Assembly: GCA_000242935.3 (NCBI GenBank)
Contig: CP007053.1
Coordinates: 62,001 to 126,000, forward strand
Length of the DNA: 64,000 nucleotides
Direction of reading: 5' to 3'
DNA from: Opitutaceae bacterium TAV5
Lineage (GTDB): Bacteria; Verrucomicrobiota; Verrucomicrobiia; Opitutales; Opitutaceae
Every line of letters starts with the position of its first letter. Positions within the stretch are counted from its first letter, which is position 1. Below are positions 1 through 8,901 of this stretch, piece by piece. Made by a program: the position numbers and the translations under genes. The notes beneath the pieces are model-generated. The model saw nothing but the letters and a program-made list of their open reading frames with translations. It did no database searches and was not told where the DNA came from.

Positions 1-863
1 AATTCGCCCATCGCGCGGGCGTTGCAGAGGATGATGCCGTAAAAGAGGCCCCACTTGATGTTGGGCCGGGTGACGTGCCAGAATGTTTGCCAGCCGTTGG
101 CGCCGAGCGTGATGGCGGCATATTCCTCGTCGTTGCCCTGCGCCTGCATCAGCGGGATGAGCTCACGGGCGACAAAGGGGAACGTCACAAAAATCGTGGC
201 GAGGACGATGCCGGGCGTGGCGAAGATGACCTGCGGATTGGCGAGCCAGCCGGCGAGGCCGCCGAAGAGCCAGCCGAGACCGGGCACGTCGGCGACCCGC
301 TGGACGATGCCCGCGACAGGAGCGAAAAAGGCGGCCTGGGACTCGGGCGGGAACCAGCCTTGCAGGCCGAAAACGAGCACGTAGATGAGGCCGGCGATGA
401 CGGGCGAGACGGCAAACGGCAGGTCGATCAGCGTGATGAGGATGCTTTTCCCCGGGAAATTGAATTTGGCGATCGCCCAGGACGCGGCCACGCCAAAGAC
501 GAGATTGGCCGGCACCGAGATGCCGGCGGCAATGAGCGTGAGTTTGAACGCGGAAAACGCGTCGGGGTCTTTGAAGGGTTGCACATATTCGGTCGCGCCG
601 ATGCCGGCCGCTTGCGGCAGCGAGCGCACTTTTTCCCAAAAACCCGTCCCGTCGGGAATGGTCTCGAAAAATACTTCGATGGCTTTGCGAAATGATTCCG
701 CAAAAACAGAGACGAGCGGGAGCACAAGAAACCCGCCGAGGAACAGCAGCGCGATGGTCGTGAGAGTCCAGCGCACCCAGCGGGAATCCTGCGTGGTGCG
801 CCGGCTCGCGGCAGCGAGAGCGCCGGAGGCGTGGGAGGAAAGGGATGTGGCGGCGGAAGCCAT
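1..863 (-). CDS. cysW: Sulfate ABC transporter permease CysW (3' end cut by window edge)
   Basis: Inner-membrane permease subunit of a sulfate/thiosulfate ABC importer. The reading frame starts at the ATG at 863-861 ([10 protein letters not shown]) and stays open to the left edge. The visible 287 residues include hydrophobic segments near residues 34-52, 110-135 and 150-170, and the EAA-loop sequence [16 protein letters not shown] that docks onto the ATPase. The visible end (CNARAMGEF) matches the start of the conserved last-helix region, so only the C-terminus is missing. cysT lies 53 nt upstream on the same strand. A cysA ATPase gene would be expected beyond the left edge but cannot be seen. 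Family assignment is firm; the choice of CysW over CysT rests on gene order and on the longer periplasmic loops. Confidence 0.93.
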   Translation of the reverse strand, partial: MASAATSLSSHASGALAAASRRTTQDSRWVRWTLTTIALLFLGGFLVLPLVSVFAESFRKAIEVFFETIPDGTGFWEKVRSLPQAAGIGATEYVQPFKDPDAFSAFKLTLIAAGISVPANLVFGVAASWAIAKFNFPGKSILITLIDLPFAVSPVIAGLIYVLVFGLQGWFPPESQAAFFAPVAGIVQRVADVPGLGWLFGGLAGWLANPQVIFATPGIVLATIFVTFPFVARELIPLMQAQGNDEEYAAITLGANGWQTFWHVTRPNIKWGLFYGIILCNARAMGE

Positions 864-916
864 TTTTTGGAAAAGCTGAAATGCTGAAAAACGGAACGCA
901 GGGTGCGGCGGCTAGC

Positions 917-1822
917 TCAAACGGCGTGGTGACGGCGGCTCCATTTTTGCAGGAGGTTGATCACGAGCAGAAGGACGAACGAGGCCACGAGCAGGACGCT
1001 GGCGATGGCCGTGGCGCCGGCGTAGTCGTACTGCTCGAGTTTGGTGACGATCAGCAGCGGGGTGATTTCCGTGCGCATCGGCATGTTGCCCGAGATAAAG
1101 ACGACCGAACCGTATTCGCCGAGCGCCCGGGCGAAGGCCAGGGCGAAGCCAGTGATCAGCGCCGGCACGAGTTGCGGGAAAATGACCTTGCGGAGGGTCT
1201 GCCAGCGGTTGGCTCCGAGCGTGGCCGAAGCTTCCTCCAGCTCCGGCTCCAGCTCCTCGATGACGGGCTGGAGCGTGCGGACGACAAAGGGCAGGCCGAT
1301 GAACGTCAGGGCCATGAACACGCCGAGCTCGGCGTAGGCGATCTGGATTCCCCCGAACTCGAAACCGAACCATTTGCCGAGCAAACCGTCTTTGGAGAAA
1401 AATTTGATGAACAGCTCACCCTGCGGATCGAGCCAGCGGCCCACCCAGCCGTTTTTCGAATAGATCGCCGTGAGGGCGATGCCGGCCACGGCCGTGGGGA
1501 GCGCGAAGGGAAGATCGACGAGCGCATCCACCACTTTCTTCCCCGGAAACGTGTAGCGGCTGAGCACCCAGGCGACAATGAGACCGAAAACGGAATTGAT
1601 GAGCGCGGCGGCGAACGAGGCGCCGAAACTGATCTTGTACGAGGCGAGCACGCGCGGCGAAAAGACCGCATCGGCAAAGTCGGCCCACGACATGCCCGAC
1701 GTCCGGATGAAGGCCGCCGACAAGGGCACGAGCACGATGAGGCTCAGGTAGAGAATCGTGAAGCCGAGCGTGAGCCCGAAGCCGGGCAGAACAGAACGGG
1801 AAGAGCGGCGGAAAAGTGACAT
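917..1822 (-). CDS. cysT: Sulfate ABC transporter permease CysT (CysU)
   Basis: A 301-residue inner-membrane permease of the sulfate/thiosulfate importer, partner of CysW. It has about six hydrophobic segments, the first at residues 13-38, and an EAA loop near residues 199-220 ([20 protein letters not shown]), followed by [18 protein letters not shown], which is typical of CysT. The ATG overlaps the stop codon of the upstream M14-like gene as TGATG, so translation of the two is probably coupled. That physical linkage makes the peptidase-like protein part of the transporter operon. Length is normal for the family. Confidence 0.95.
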   Translation of the reverse strand: MSLFRRSSRSVLPGFGLTLGFTILYLSLIVLVPLSAAFIRTSGMSWADFADAVFSPRVLASYKISFGASFAAALINSVFGLIVAWVLSRYTFPGKKVVDALVDLPFALPTAVAGIALTAIYSKNGWVGRWLDPQGELFIKFFSKDGLLGKWFGFEFGGIQIAYAELGVFMALTFIGLPFVVRTLQPVIEELEPELEEASATLGANRWQTLRKVIFPQLVPALITGFALAFARALGEYGSVVFISGNMPMRTEITPLLIVTKLEQYDYAGATAIASVLLVASFVLLLVINLLQKWSRRHHAV

Positions 1823-2619
1823 CAGAGATACTGGGCGTGAGCGAGGAATACGCGGTATTCGTCGAGAATGGTTTCGAGGGCAAGGATGGAGGCCTCGACC
1901 TGCTGGTCGTGCGGAGCGAGACCGGGTGTTTCAAAAATCAGGTCAAATGGTCTGGGTCGCTGGTCCCGTGGCGAGGCCAGAATTCCTGAAAAGCACCGGG
2001 AAATCTTGCCGTCGGCGGCTGCAAAGCCGTCGATCATGGACCGCCGGTCGCGCGGCAGGACGAGCGAGGCGGCCCGGAGCGCGGGCTCGAGCAGGGCATC
2101 GTTGAGAATCTGGCCGTGCGTGTAGCCGTAAATGCCTTCGCTGGTGTCATCGGCATGGAGCGTGATGAGCCCGCCGAAATGATGCCGGACGAGCTCGTTT
2201 TCGAGAATGCGCACTTCCGGCTGCACGGAGCCGGTCCAGAACTCCCGGTTGAGATCCACGCCGGCGCGGTTGTGGCGGCTGTTGTCGGCCAGGCCGGAGG
2301 GATTGGTGATCGGATAGAGCGAGAGATTGTAGCCGGTGGCGCGTCCGGGATCGTCGACCAGCTGGCGGGCAAACGTGAGAATGGCATCCACGCTGGACGG
2401 TTCGTCGCCGTGGAGGCCGCCGAAGATGCCGATGTGGATGGGCTCCTCGTGGCGGGCGCGCGGGCCGGCGAACGTGATGCGCGGGATCGTCCAGGTCTGG
2501 CCGGCGGCGGGATCGGTAAACGTGCCCGCCTCTCCGACCGTCAGCGTCGGGCAGCGCGCCATCAACTCGTGGAGCGGAGCGAGTCGGGCGGCGTGCGGAT
2601 CGGCGGAGGTGAGCGGCAT
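1822..2619 (-). CDS. M14 / succinylglutamate desuccinylase-aspartoacylase-like zinc hydrolase
   Basis: A 265-residue probable zinc-dependent carboxypeptidase or amidohydrolase of the M14/AstE-ASPA type. Visible catalytic elements are the HxxE zinc motif in GGLHGDE (H70, E73), the substrate-binding Arg in DLNREFW (R125), the second zinc His in LITLHAD (H155) and a candidate catalytic Glu in FETPG (E230). No signal peptide is evident, so it is probably cytoplasmic. It lies between the sulfate-binding protein and the permeases, overlaps cysT by one base (TGATG), and is 11 nt downstream of a degenerate paralogue. The position suggests hydrolysis of an imported or sulfur-linked amide or acyl compound. 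The substrate cannot be read from sequence. Confidence 0.82.
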   Translation of the reverse strand: MPLTSADPHAARLAPLHELMARCPTLTVGEAGTFTDPAAGQTWTIPRITFAGPRARHEEPIHIGIFGGLHGDEPSSVDAILTFARQLVDDPGRATGYNLSLYPITNPSGLADNSRHNRAGVDLNREFWTGSVQPEVRILENELVRHHFGGLITLHADDTSEGIYGYTHGQILNDALLEPALRAASLVLPRDRRSMIDGFAAADGKISRCFSGILASPRDQRPRPFDLIFETPGLAPHDQQVEASILALETILDEYRVFLAHAQYL

Positions 2620-2630
2620 GTAAACGGATT

Positions 2631-3458
2631 TCAGATGTGCCAGGCGTTGGCTTCGAAGGCGCGGTGGCGATGGATGATGTTGCGCAGCACCTCGGTGGTG
2701 GCCTGGCGGTATTCGACGTCACCCCACGCGGCCGGGATCGCGAGCGTGAGTTCAAAGGGAGCATGCGGGAGGTCGCCGGCAAGGGTGAGCGGACCATGGA
2801 CGACGGACGAAAGCGGTTCGCCTTCCCAGCGCACTGGCCAGTCGCCGAAATCGGCGGAATTGAGCAACTCGACTCCGGTGTAGCCGGCGCCCCCGTCGGC
2901 GCCACGCAGACGGACGGTGATTTCGTCCGCCGCGGTCGACTCGAGCCGGACGAAGCCGTGATAAGCCGACAGGCGGACATCCCGCGCGAGCAGGGCGATC
3001 TCTTCCTGGTCGTCGGCCGGCCACGTCCAGGATGCGTTGGCGAGGTTGCGGTTGTCGCCGAGGAGAAACCCGGCGACATCGATCAGCGGAAAGAAACCGA
3101 GATTGAGCCCGTGGCCGAGATCGGGCGTGGTCGCGAGCCGTTCGATGAAATGAAGGAGCGCGGTGGTGGCGCGCAGATCGGTGTGATCCTGCCCGGCATA
3201 AAACGCGAGGCGGAGCGAAGAGTCGCTCGTGTGAGGGCCGAAATAAACGAAACGGGGCAACGGATAGTGCCGCCCGAGGCGGAAAAAGGGACCGAGCGGC
3301 GAAGCAAAAACGTAATCGGAACGCTGCGCGATCTGGTAGAGGCGGGAAAGGCGCTCCTGCAAAGTGCCTCCGCGGAGGGAAGGTGTGACGGCAAGCACGG
3401 GCGTCGCGGACGCGGCGGCAATCGTGTTGGCGCGGGTGGTGCGGGCGATGGCGTTCAT
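2631..3458 (-). CDS. M14-like paralogue lacking the zinc-binding residues (putative pseudoenzyme)
   Basis: A 275-residue protein that aligns collinearly with the middle of the adjacent M14-like hydrolase. LRLAFYAGQDHTDLRATTAL corresponds to [20 protein letters not shown], and GFFPLIDVAGFLLGDNRNLA to [20 protein letters not shown]. At the HxxE positions it has D91 and D94, and the substrate-binding Arg of NREF is absent (NASW). It has therefore probably lost canonical zinc catalysis and may be a regulatory or scaffolding partner (inference). It starts 139 nt downstream of sbp and ends 11 nt before the active paralogue. The N-terminal 30 residues are low-complexity Ala/Thr, so a later start is possible. 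Confidence 0.78.
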   Translation of the reverse strand: MNAIARTTRANTIAAASATPVLAVTPSLRGGTLQERLSRLYQIAQRSDYVFASPLGPFFRLGRHYPLPRFVYFGPHTSDSSLRLAFYAGQDHTDLRATTALLHFIERLATTPDLGHGLNLGFFPLIDVAGFLLGDNRNLANASWTWPADDQEEIALLARDVRLSAYHGFVRLESTAADEITVRLRGADGGAGYTGVELLNSADFGDWPVRWEGEPLSSVVHGPLTLAGDLPHAPFELTLAIPAAWGDVEYRQATTEVLRNIIHRHRAFEANAWHI

Positions 3459-3565
3459 GAGAAATGCGGAGTGGGGGTTGCGGAGTGCGGAATGATACGA
3501 GGTTGAATGCGGCGCGGATCGGGGAGGCGCGGAAAGGTTGTTTCCGCGCTCCGCAATCCGCTTCC

Positions 3566-3596
3566 GTAGTCGAGCGGGCAGGACGCCCGCGTCCTG
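3566..3596. repeat. GTAG-headed REP-like hairpin behind sbp
   Basis: Immediately after the sbp stop codon (on the minus strand) is a compact palindrome. It has a GTAG head at 3566-3569 and a CAGGACG / CGTCCTG stem (3579-3585 / 3590-3596) around a CCCG loop, with an alternative GCGGGC / GCCCGC pairing. A GTAG head followed by a hairpin is the known layout of REP elements. With no T-run behind it, the element more likely stabilises or attenuates the highly expressed sbp transcript than acts as a classical terminator. Confidence 0.6.
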
Positions 3597-3597
3597 T

Positions 3598-4596
3598 TTA
3601 CTTTTTCAGATAGATCTGGTCAAAGGTGCCGCCGTCGGCGAAGTGGGTCTTGTAGGCCTGGATCCAGCCGCCGAATTTTTCGTCGATGGTGAAGAGCTCG
3701 ACCGTCGGGAACTGGCCGGCGTACTTCTCGGCAAACTTCGGATTGCTGGGACGGTAGAAATTCCTGCCGGCGATGTCCTGGCCTTCGTCGGAATAGAGAT
3801 ACTTCAGGTATTCGGTGGCGACTTCGCGGGTGCCCTTCTTGTCAACGACCTTGTCCACGACCGTGACCGTGGGCTCGGCGAGGATACTGAGCGAGGGAAC
3901 GACGATCTCGAACTTGTCCTTGCCGAATTCCTTGAGCGCGAGGAAGGCCTCGTTTTCCCAGGAGAGGAACACATCGCCGACGCCGCGCTGGACGAAGGTG
4001 GTAGTGGAGCCGCGCGCACCGGAGTCGAGGACGGGCACGTTTTTGTAGAGCTTGGCCACGAAATCCTTGGCGGCTTCGTCGCTGCCGTACTTGCGGCGGG
4101 CAAATTCCCAGGCGGCGAGGTAGTTCCATTGCGCGCCGCCCGAGGTCTTCGGGTTGGGTGTGATCACGGAGATGCCGGACTTGATGAGATCATCCCAGTC
4201 CTTGATGCCGTGAGGATTGCCGCCGCGCACGAGGAAGACGATCGTGCTGGTGTAGGGCGCGGAATTGTTCGGGAGGCGTTTCTGCCAGTCTTCCGGCACG
4301 AGTTTGCCGTTGTTGTAGAGGGCGTTGATGTCGTTGGCGAGGGCGAGGGTGACGACATCGGCCTGGAGGCCGTCGACGACGGAACGGCCCTGCTTGCCGG
4401 AGCCGCCGTGCGACTGCTTGATGCGGACATCATCGCCGGTCCTGGCCTTCCAGTATTTGGCGAAGGCGGCATTGTATTCGACGTAGAGTTCGCGGGTCGG
4501 ATCGTAGGAAACGTTGAGAAGCTCGATGGTCTTGGCGTGCGCGAAAGGCGCGGCGACCAGGGCCAGCGTGGCGAGGACGAGTGCGGGAATTTTCAT
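3598..4596 (-). CDS. sbp: Periplasmic sulfate-binding protein (Sbp/CysP family)
   Basis: Solute-binding component of the sulfate ABC importer, 332 residues. It begins with a clear Sec signal peptide ([21 protein letters not shown], then KT). The mature part carries family signatures: [20 protein letters not shown] near the N-terminus, [17 protein letters not shown] with the anion-binding Ser/Gly loop around residues 61-77, and a C-terminal FRPSNP-like segment ([10 protein letters not shown]). Length is standard. The gene follows the porin by 95 nt and a hairpin, and precedes the M14-like pair. Sbp and CysP cannot be separated confidently by eye. Confidence 0.95.
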   Translation of the reverse strand: MKIPALVLATLALVAAPFAHAKTIELLNVSYDPTRELYVEYNAAFAKYWKARTGDDVRIKQSHGGSGKQGRSVVDGLQADVVTLALANDINALYNNGKLVPEDWQKRLPNNSAPYTSTIVFLVRGGNPHGIKDWDDLIKSGISVITPNPKTSGGAQWNYLAAWEFARRKYGSDEAAKDFVAKLYKNVPVLDSGARGSTTTFVQRGVGDVFLSWENEAFLALKEFGKDKFEIVVPSLSILAEPTVTVVDKVVDKKGTREVATEYLKYLYSDEGQDIAGRNFYRPSNPKFAEKYAGQFPTVELFTIDEKFGGWIQAYKTHFADGGTFDQIYLKK

Positions 4597-4623
4597 GATA
4601 TTTTTGTTTTTCGGTTTGAAGGA

Positions 4624-4647
4624 GGGGAGGCCGCAGAGGGCCTCCCC
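4624..4647. promoter_or_regulatory. GC-rich hairpin between porin and sbp
   Basis: GGGGAGGCC (4624-4632) and GGCCTCCCC (4639-4647) form a perfect 9-bp stem with a 6-nt loop, 45 nt after the porin stop and 28 nt before the sbp start on the minus strand. It could be a terminator of the porin gene with sbp transcribed separately, or a 5' stabilising stem for sbp mRNA. The T-rich stretch on the minus strand is weak and separated from the stem, so termination is uncertain. Confidence 0.5.
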
Positions 4648-4691
4648 GGTTATAAAGATTGTTCCGATGTAGTGCCGGGAGGATACGCGGA

Positions 4692-6149
4692 TCAGAACTG
4701 GAGCTGGAAGCGGGTGAAGAAGTAGAGTTCGTCGGAGCGGGCGCCCACGGCCGCGGTGGAAGCGCCGCCGCCGTCATATTCGGTCTGCTCCACGTTGAAC
4801 AGGGCGCGGACGTTGCTGGTGAGATACCAGTTGAGACCGACACCGTAGGAGAAGGCTCCGGTGATGTTGTTCGTGTCGCTGAGAGAGCCCGCACCGTTGA
4901 AGAGCTTGCTGTCGAGGTCGAGGCCGCTGAGCCGGCCCACGATTTCGAAGGCGCCCCAGGTGCCGTTCTCCCAGTTGAAGGGAGTCTTCGGCGTGACGCC
5001 GTTTTTGGTCGCTTCTTCACCGGTCAGCACATAACCGGCGCTGACGCGCCAGCCGGTGTTGGTGACGGATTTGTTGAACGTGGTGCCGTTGGTGAGATCC
5101 TGGCGCTCCCAGATAAACTCGGCCGCGGCGCTGAAGGGGCCGCCGGTGTACCACTCGATACCGGGGCTGACGCGGAGATGCTCGCCATCGGCACGGAGAG
5201 CACCCCAGCTAAGAACGGCTTGCTGGCCATTGCTCACGATGTTGGTGAGGCCGCCGCCGTTGGTGCTGGCGCGCTCGTTGCCATAGCTGCCGCCGACGCT
5301 GAGGGCCAGCTTCGAGAGAGCGCCTTCGCTCTTGCTGAAAGGAACGACCGTCAGACGGCCGGCGGTGGTGAAATCACCATCCTCTCCCCAGGGAGTGCCG
5401 CCGCCGAAATTCTGGGTGTTGTTCGGCGCGCCGTTGAACACGCCGAGGCGATAGGAAACCAGCCCTTCGGAGAAGGCGCCGAACGCTTCGATACCCAGGT
5501 CGCGGTTGGGCGCGAGGGTATTGGGGAAGGGCGATTCGTTGAAGTGACGGTTGGAACCCGGCTCGAGGACGACCGGCAGCGTGTACTTGCCGGCTTTCAG
5601 GCCAAAGAGAGGCGAGAAGCGGGCGTCCAGCCAGGCATCCACCAGCGTGACGGAAGATGTGGTGGAGTTGCCGCCGGCGTATTCGGGCGTGATGTTGAAG
5701 TTGTAGATCTTCCCGACGGTGCCGGAAAGCGGCGTGCGGATGCGGCGCAGGAGAAAACCGTCGCGGTTGGGCGCACCGTCGTCGAGGAAGACGCGCGCGT
5801 CGGCCTGGACGAGCGCGCCGATCTTCAGCGAGAAATCCTTGTCGGGCGAGGTGACGACAAAACCCTTGCCGTCGAGCGAGACTTTCGGGCTCGGCGCAGC
5901 GGGCTTGGCCGCGGCGGCGGCGGCCGCTTCGTCCTTGAGCTCCTGGTTGCGCTCGAGGATGCGGATTTTCTGGTCGAGGAGTCGGATCTGTTCACGCAGC
6001 GCCGCGATGTCGTCCGCAGAAGCGGAAGACGAAGTCTGCGCCGCGAGCGGCGTGAGACTGGCGAGAGCGGCGAGCAGGAGGGCAGCAGCGCTTTTGCGGT
6101 GGCGGGTGCGGGAAACGCCGGCGAGGCGTGAATTGCGGACTGGATTCAT
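4692..6149 (-). CDS. OprO/OprP-type outer-membrane porin
   Basis: A 485-residue predicted outer-membrane beta-barrel of the phosphate-selective porin O/P family. Order of parts: signal peptide within residues 1-38 (ending LTPLAAQ), a coiled-coil stretch of about 30 residues ([20 protein letters not shown]), an Ala-rich linker, then a barrel opening with [19 protein letters not shown] and the family motif [18 protein letters not shown]. It ends with aromatic residue F (RFQLQF), as expected for BAM-assembled barrels. It lies between the YezD-like/Rrf2 genes and sbp, so it probably brings sulfate or organic sulfur anions across the outer membrane (inference). Confidence 0.88.
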   Translation of the reverse strand: MNPVRNSRLAGVSRTRHRKSAAALLLAALASLTPLAAQTSSSASADDIAALREQIRLLDQKIRILERNQELKDEAAAAAAAKPAAPSPKVSLDGKGFVVTSPDKDFSLKIGALVQADARVFLDDGAPNRDGFLLRRIRTPLSGTVGKIYNFNITPEYAGGNSTTSSVTLVDAWLDARFSPLFGLKAGKYTLPVVLEPGSNRHFNESPFPNTLAPNRDLGIEAFGAFSEGLVSYRLGVFNGAPNNTQNFGGGTPWGEDGDFTTAGRLTVVPFSKSEGALSKLALSVGGSYGNERASTNGGGLTNIVSNGQQAVLSWGALRADGEHLRVSPGIEWYTGGPFSAAAEFIWERQDLTNGTTFNKSVTNTGWRVSAGYVLTGEEATKNGVTPKTPFNWENGTWGAFEIVGRLSGLDLDSKLFNGAGSLSDTNNITGAFSYGVGLNWYLTSNVRALFNVEQTEYDGGGASTAAVGARSDELYFFTRFQLQF

Positions 6150-6388
6150 GGCGATGATGTGTCGCTGTCGGTTCCGGTCTCCGTCCGTGGTCGGAAAGGA
6201 AAACGGGTCTGTTACTGGTTACGTGATTTTGTCGTTGGTTTTTGGATACAATCCTCCGGCGGGCCGGTGGGAAAAAGCGGAAAGGGTCGGGAGGCGGGCG
6301 TTCGATGCCGGACGGGGAAAGCCGGAGCCGGGTTCGATGAAAGAAGGGAGAGCGGGCGGGACAGGCGCGCGAAAACGGCGTCTGTGGT

Positions 6389-6565
6389 TCAGTCTTTCTG
6401 GAGACGGGTTTTTTCGGTGCGCTCGATCTGGGTGACCTTGCCGTCGTGGACGACGATCTGGACGACGCCGTAACGCAGGCCCGCGACCTTTTCGCGGACG
6501 ATCTCGAGCCAGTCGGGTGGCAGAGAAGTGACAGTGGTCCGGGAGTTATCAATGGCGTGGCTCAT
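6389..6565 (-). CDS. YezD-like small protein (DUF2292 type)
   Basis: A 58-residue protein read from the ATG at 6565 (MSHAIDNSRT). The core PPDWLEIVREKVAGLRYGVV followed by QIVVHDGKVTQIERTEKTRL matches the short YezD/DUF2292 pattern: one amphipathic helix, then a beta-hairpin with a conserved V-x-H-DG-K-V-x-Q-I-E-R stretch. Proteins of this type are often encoded next to sulfur-assimilation genes. Here it sits 28 nt after an Rrf2 regulator gene and upstream of the porin and sulfate importer. Molecular role unknown; a small effector or adaptor of sulfur metabolism is the likely guess. Confidence 0.75.
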   Translation of the reverse strand: MSHAIDNSRTTVTSLPPDWLEIVREKVAGLRYGVVQIVVHDGKVTQIERTEKTRLQKD

Positions 6566-6593
6566 GTGACAAAAGAATAAGAGTGGAGATGGA

Positions 6594-7193
6594 TCAGATG
6601 GTGTAATCCGGGAGGAGGTTGGAAAGGAGGCCTTCGACAGGTGCGAGGCGCTGGTCGGGCGGGACGGAACGGGCGGCTTGCGGCACGGGCTGGAGGTGGC
6701 GCTGGCCGCCGGAGGGCGGATGCCGGCTTTCGGAGAACGGGAGCGGGATGTCATCGCGGCGCATCTTGCGGGTGGTGACCTCGACGACGTCGGCGAGCGA
6801 GTAGCGGTCGAGGATGCCGGCGATGGCATTGCGGACATCGAGCATGAGCATGCGGAGTCCACAGTGCGTCTCGTCCGGACAACTACACTTCTCGTAGGCC
6901 GTGTGGCTCACGCAGCCGATGGGCGCGAGCGGACCATCGATCAGCCGGACAACGCTGCCGACGGTGATTTCCGAAGACGGGCGCGAAAGGCGGTAACCGC
7001 CAAACTTGCCCCGCTGGCTGACGACAAAACCCGACGCCTTCAGTTCCTGCATGATCTGCTCCAGGAATTTTATCGGGATGCGCTCCTTGTCGGCGAGTTC
7101 GGCCACCTGCACGAGGTCCCGCTCGACCTCGGCAGCGATGCCGAGATCGATCAGGGCGCGGAGCGCGTATTCACCTTTCTTGGAGAGCTTCAT
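6594..7193 (-). CDS. Rrf2-family transcriptional regulator with four-cysteine cluster
   Basis: A 199-residue Rrf2/IscR/CymR-type DNA-binding protein. The N-terminal winged helix starts MKLSKKGEYALRALIDLGIA and includes the recognition region IPIKFLEQIMQELKASGFVV and the wing QRGKFGGYRL. The cluster-binding loop has C94, C103, C105 and C111 (GCVSHTAYEKCSCPDETHC), one more than IscR usually uses, so an Fe-S cluster or a thiol sensor is plausible. A tail of about 50 residues rich in Pro/Arg/Gln follows. It is the first gene of the sulfur locus, so it probably represses the downstream porin/sulfate importer genes in response to sulfur or Fe-S status (inference). Confidence 0.93.
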   Translation of the reverse strand: MKLSKKGEYALRALIDLGIAAEVERDLVQVAELADKERIPIKFLEQIMQELKASGFVVSQRGKFGGYRLSRPSSEITVGSVVRLIDGPLAPIGCVSHTAYEKCSCPDETHCGLRMLMLDVRNAIAGILDRYSLADVVEVTTRKMRRDDIPLPFSESRHPPSGGQRHLQPVPQAARSVPPDQRLAPVEGLLSNLLPDYTI

Positions 7194-7248
7194 TGTTGGT
7201 CAATGAAACTACAGTGCGCCGATGGGGATTGGAGTGCAAGTAAAATTT

Positions 7249-7278
7249 AGTATCTTCAGCAAGATGCTTATATTCCAA
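7249..7278 (-). promoter_or_regulatory. Candidate promoter with internal palindromic operator for the Rrf2 gene
   Basis: In an AT-rich stretch, the minus strand carries TTGGAA (7278-7273) and GATACT (7254-7249) with 18-nt spacing, a fair sigma-70 -35/-10 pair, about 55 nt upstream of the Rrf2 start codon. Between the two boxes lies a perfect inverted repeat, ATCTT-CAGC-AAGAT (7252-7265). A palindrome in the spacer is a classic repressor position, so autoregulation by the Rrf2 protein is likely (inference). Confidence 0.4.
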
Positions 7279-7367
7279 TGCAAACTCCATAATCAGAATA
7301 ACTTGATGAAAACAGGACATTCAGAACCAGGCTGAAATCAATTCCCGGGTCGCGGATCTTTCGCGGG

Positions 7368-7853
7368 TTATCCGAGCAATGCGTCCTTTTTCAGACCTTT
7401 CACATACGTCATTGCCCATGCGTGGGCGACGACCGGCAGGAGCAGTGCGCCGATCCGGATGTAATCGAGCGAACGGCTCCGGAAAAAACCGACGGCGAGA
7501 ACCCCGCAGGCCGCCGCGCAGAGGACGAGCAGGAGGAGAGTCCAGGCAACCGCCACGGCCTTGCGCAGGAGCAGGAAAAGGGCGAGCGGCCCGTAGAGCG
7601 CGACAATGGCGATGACCGGAATCCAGGTTTTCAGCAATTCCATCTGGAGCGTGGCGGCGGTGAGGCCCTCCGTTTCCACGGTGGCGCCGGCGAAAGTCAG
7701 CATCAGCGTGCGCCCGGCGGCGAAGAGAAGGGCCGCCACGACGGCGAAGGTGCAGAGAATCGAGATGACCCAGACGCCGTCCGGCTGGCCGGCGCTGAAG
7801 CAACGGTGGGTGACGGGACAAACACCGTCGTGTACGGGGGTGGACGGATTCAT
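7368..7853 (-). CDS. Four-helix membrane protein with Cys-rich N-terminus, downstream of sigma module 1
   Basis: A 161-residue protein read from the ATG at 7853 (MNPSTPVHDG). It has four hydrophobic segments: VWVISILCTFAVVAALLFAA, WIPVIAIVALYGPLALFLLL, AWTLLLLVLCAAACGVLAVG and IRIGALLLPVVAHAWAM. The short N-terminal tail has two Cys and two His (HDGVCPVTHRC). I do not recognise the family. It follows the sigma/anti-sigma/Spy-like genes in the same direction after a 165-nt gap, so it may be a target of or part of that stress module (inference). An upstream start at 7970 is open but gives a non-hydrophobic Cys/Pro-rich extension. Confidence 0.6.
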   Translation of the reverse strand: MNPSTPVHDGVCPVTHRCFSAGQPDGVWVISILCTFAVVAALLFAAGRTLMLTFAGATVETEGLTAATLQMELLKTWIPVIAIVALYGPLALFLLLRKAVAVAWTLLLLVLCAAACGVLAVGFFRSRSLDYIRIGALLLPVVAHAWAMTYVKGLKKDALLG

Positions 7854-8018
7854 GACGGGGGCGGGAGTGTGCCCGCAGCATGCGCCCCCCGGCACACGGT
7901 GGTCAATCGTCCGGCCCGGGAGCAGGGGCTCGCCAGGACAGTTACAACCGTTGCTACTCCGGTGTATCAATTTGCGACTCCGGCAACCCGGGCCGCGGCA
8001 GCGTCATCGCCCGCCCGG

Positions 8019-8540
8019 CTACGGACGCTCGCCGGAGCGGGTCTCCGCCGGTGGCGGGGGCGGCGGTTCTGCCTCTGCGCCGGGCACCCCGGGAGGGGGG
8101 GGAGGCGGCGGCACCGGATCGATTTCCGGACGTTCGCCGCGCCGCTTGCGCTCGCTGGCACGCTCGGCTGCCCATTTCTGCATGCGCTCGCGCTGCGCCT
8201 GCTGGAGCGCGGTCAGTTTCTCCCGCTGCTCCGGCGTCAGTTCCCGCGAGACTTCCGCTTCCATTTTTTCGAAGACGGCAGTCGTCTCCCGAAAACTGTC
8301 CCGGCGCAGCTTGCGCAGTTCCTCGCCGCGTTTTTCCAGGATCGGCCTGATCCGCGCCTGCTGGTCTTCGGTCAGTTCCAGTTTGTCGAACTGCCGCCGC
8401 TGCATCCGCACAAAATCCTCGGCGCCCGGCCGCTTCGGCGGCTGCACGCGCGCATAACGGAACGTGATCATGCCGCCCGCCACGGCGCCGGCCACGAAGA
8501 TACCGATGCAGACCAGAGAGGCTTTGAACGTGCGGTTCAT
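8019..8540 (-). CDS. Spy/CpxP-like membrane-anchored periplasmic sensor protein (module 1)
   Basis: A 173-residue protein starting MNRTFKASLV. One N-terminal membrane anchor or uncleaved signal (residues 8-27) is followed by a long charged helical region with two LTxxQ motifs (LTEDQ and LTPEQ), hallmark of the Spy/CpxP/CnrX periplasmic helical-hairpin fold. A Pro-rich tail follows (two runs of six or seven Pro). It lies 13 nt after the anti-sigma-like gene, which itself overlaps a sigma factor gene. The arrangement resembles CnrYXH-type signalling, where the periplasmic protein controls an anti-sigma factor. There are no metal-binding Cys or His clusters, so envelope stress is as likely a signal as metals. 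Confidence 0.75.
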   Translation of the reverse strand: MNRTFKASLVCIGIFVAGAVAGGMITFRYARVQPPKRPGAEDFVRMQRRQFDKLELTEDQQARIRPILEKRGEELRKLRRDSFRETTAVFEKMEAEVSRELTPEQREKLTALQQAQRERMQKWAAERASERKRRGERPEIDPVPPPPPPPGVPGAEAEPPPPPPAETRSGERP

Positions 8541-8553
8541 GGTCAGAAAAACA

Positions 8554-8901
8554 TCAGGTGGTTTCGGCCATGGCGAGCACCTCGCCGACCGGATCGAGAT
8601 AGTCGCTGACGTGCTGTCCCTCTTCGGATGCGCTCGCGCTCGGAGCCACGCTCCAGAGCACGCAGGCGGCCATCGCCAGCGAGGCGATGCCGATCGCCTT
8701 CCAGGCCATGCCGTCGAGCCAGCCGAGCAGACCGCTGCCCGTGCCGGGGATGCGCGAGGCGAAGGCATGCGCCACCACCCGGGTGGCCAGACCCGGAGGC
8801 AGGGAGAGATCCACGGGAGCGACCGGGGCGCGGCGAGCCGCCTCCACCAGGCGTTGCCAGGGATCCATGTGACCGTTGTCGCGTGTGGTGTTGTTTTTCA
8901 T
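8554..8901 (-). CDS. Putative single-pass anti-sigma factor (module 1)
   Basis: A 115-residue protein with a cytoplasmic N-terminal half (about 65 residues) and one transmembrane helix (WKAIGIASLAMAACVLWSVA), then a short periplasmic tail. The start overlaps the stop of the sigma-factor gene as ATGA, and a Spy-like gene follows by 13 nt. Small TM proteins coupled to ECF sigma genes are usually their anti-sigma factors. No zinc (HxxxCxxC) anti-sigma motif is visible, so the assignment rests on context and topology. Confidence 0.65.
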   Translation of the reverse strand: MKNNTTRDNGHMDPWQRLVEAARRAPVAPVDLSLPPGLATRVVAHAFASRIPGTGSGLLGWLDGMAWKAIGIASLAMAACVLWSVAPSASASEEGQHVSDYLDPVGEVLAMAETT

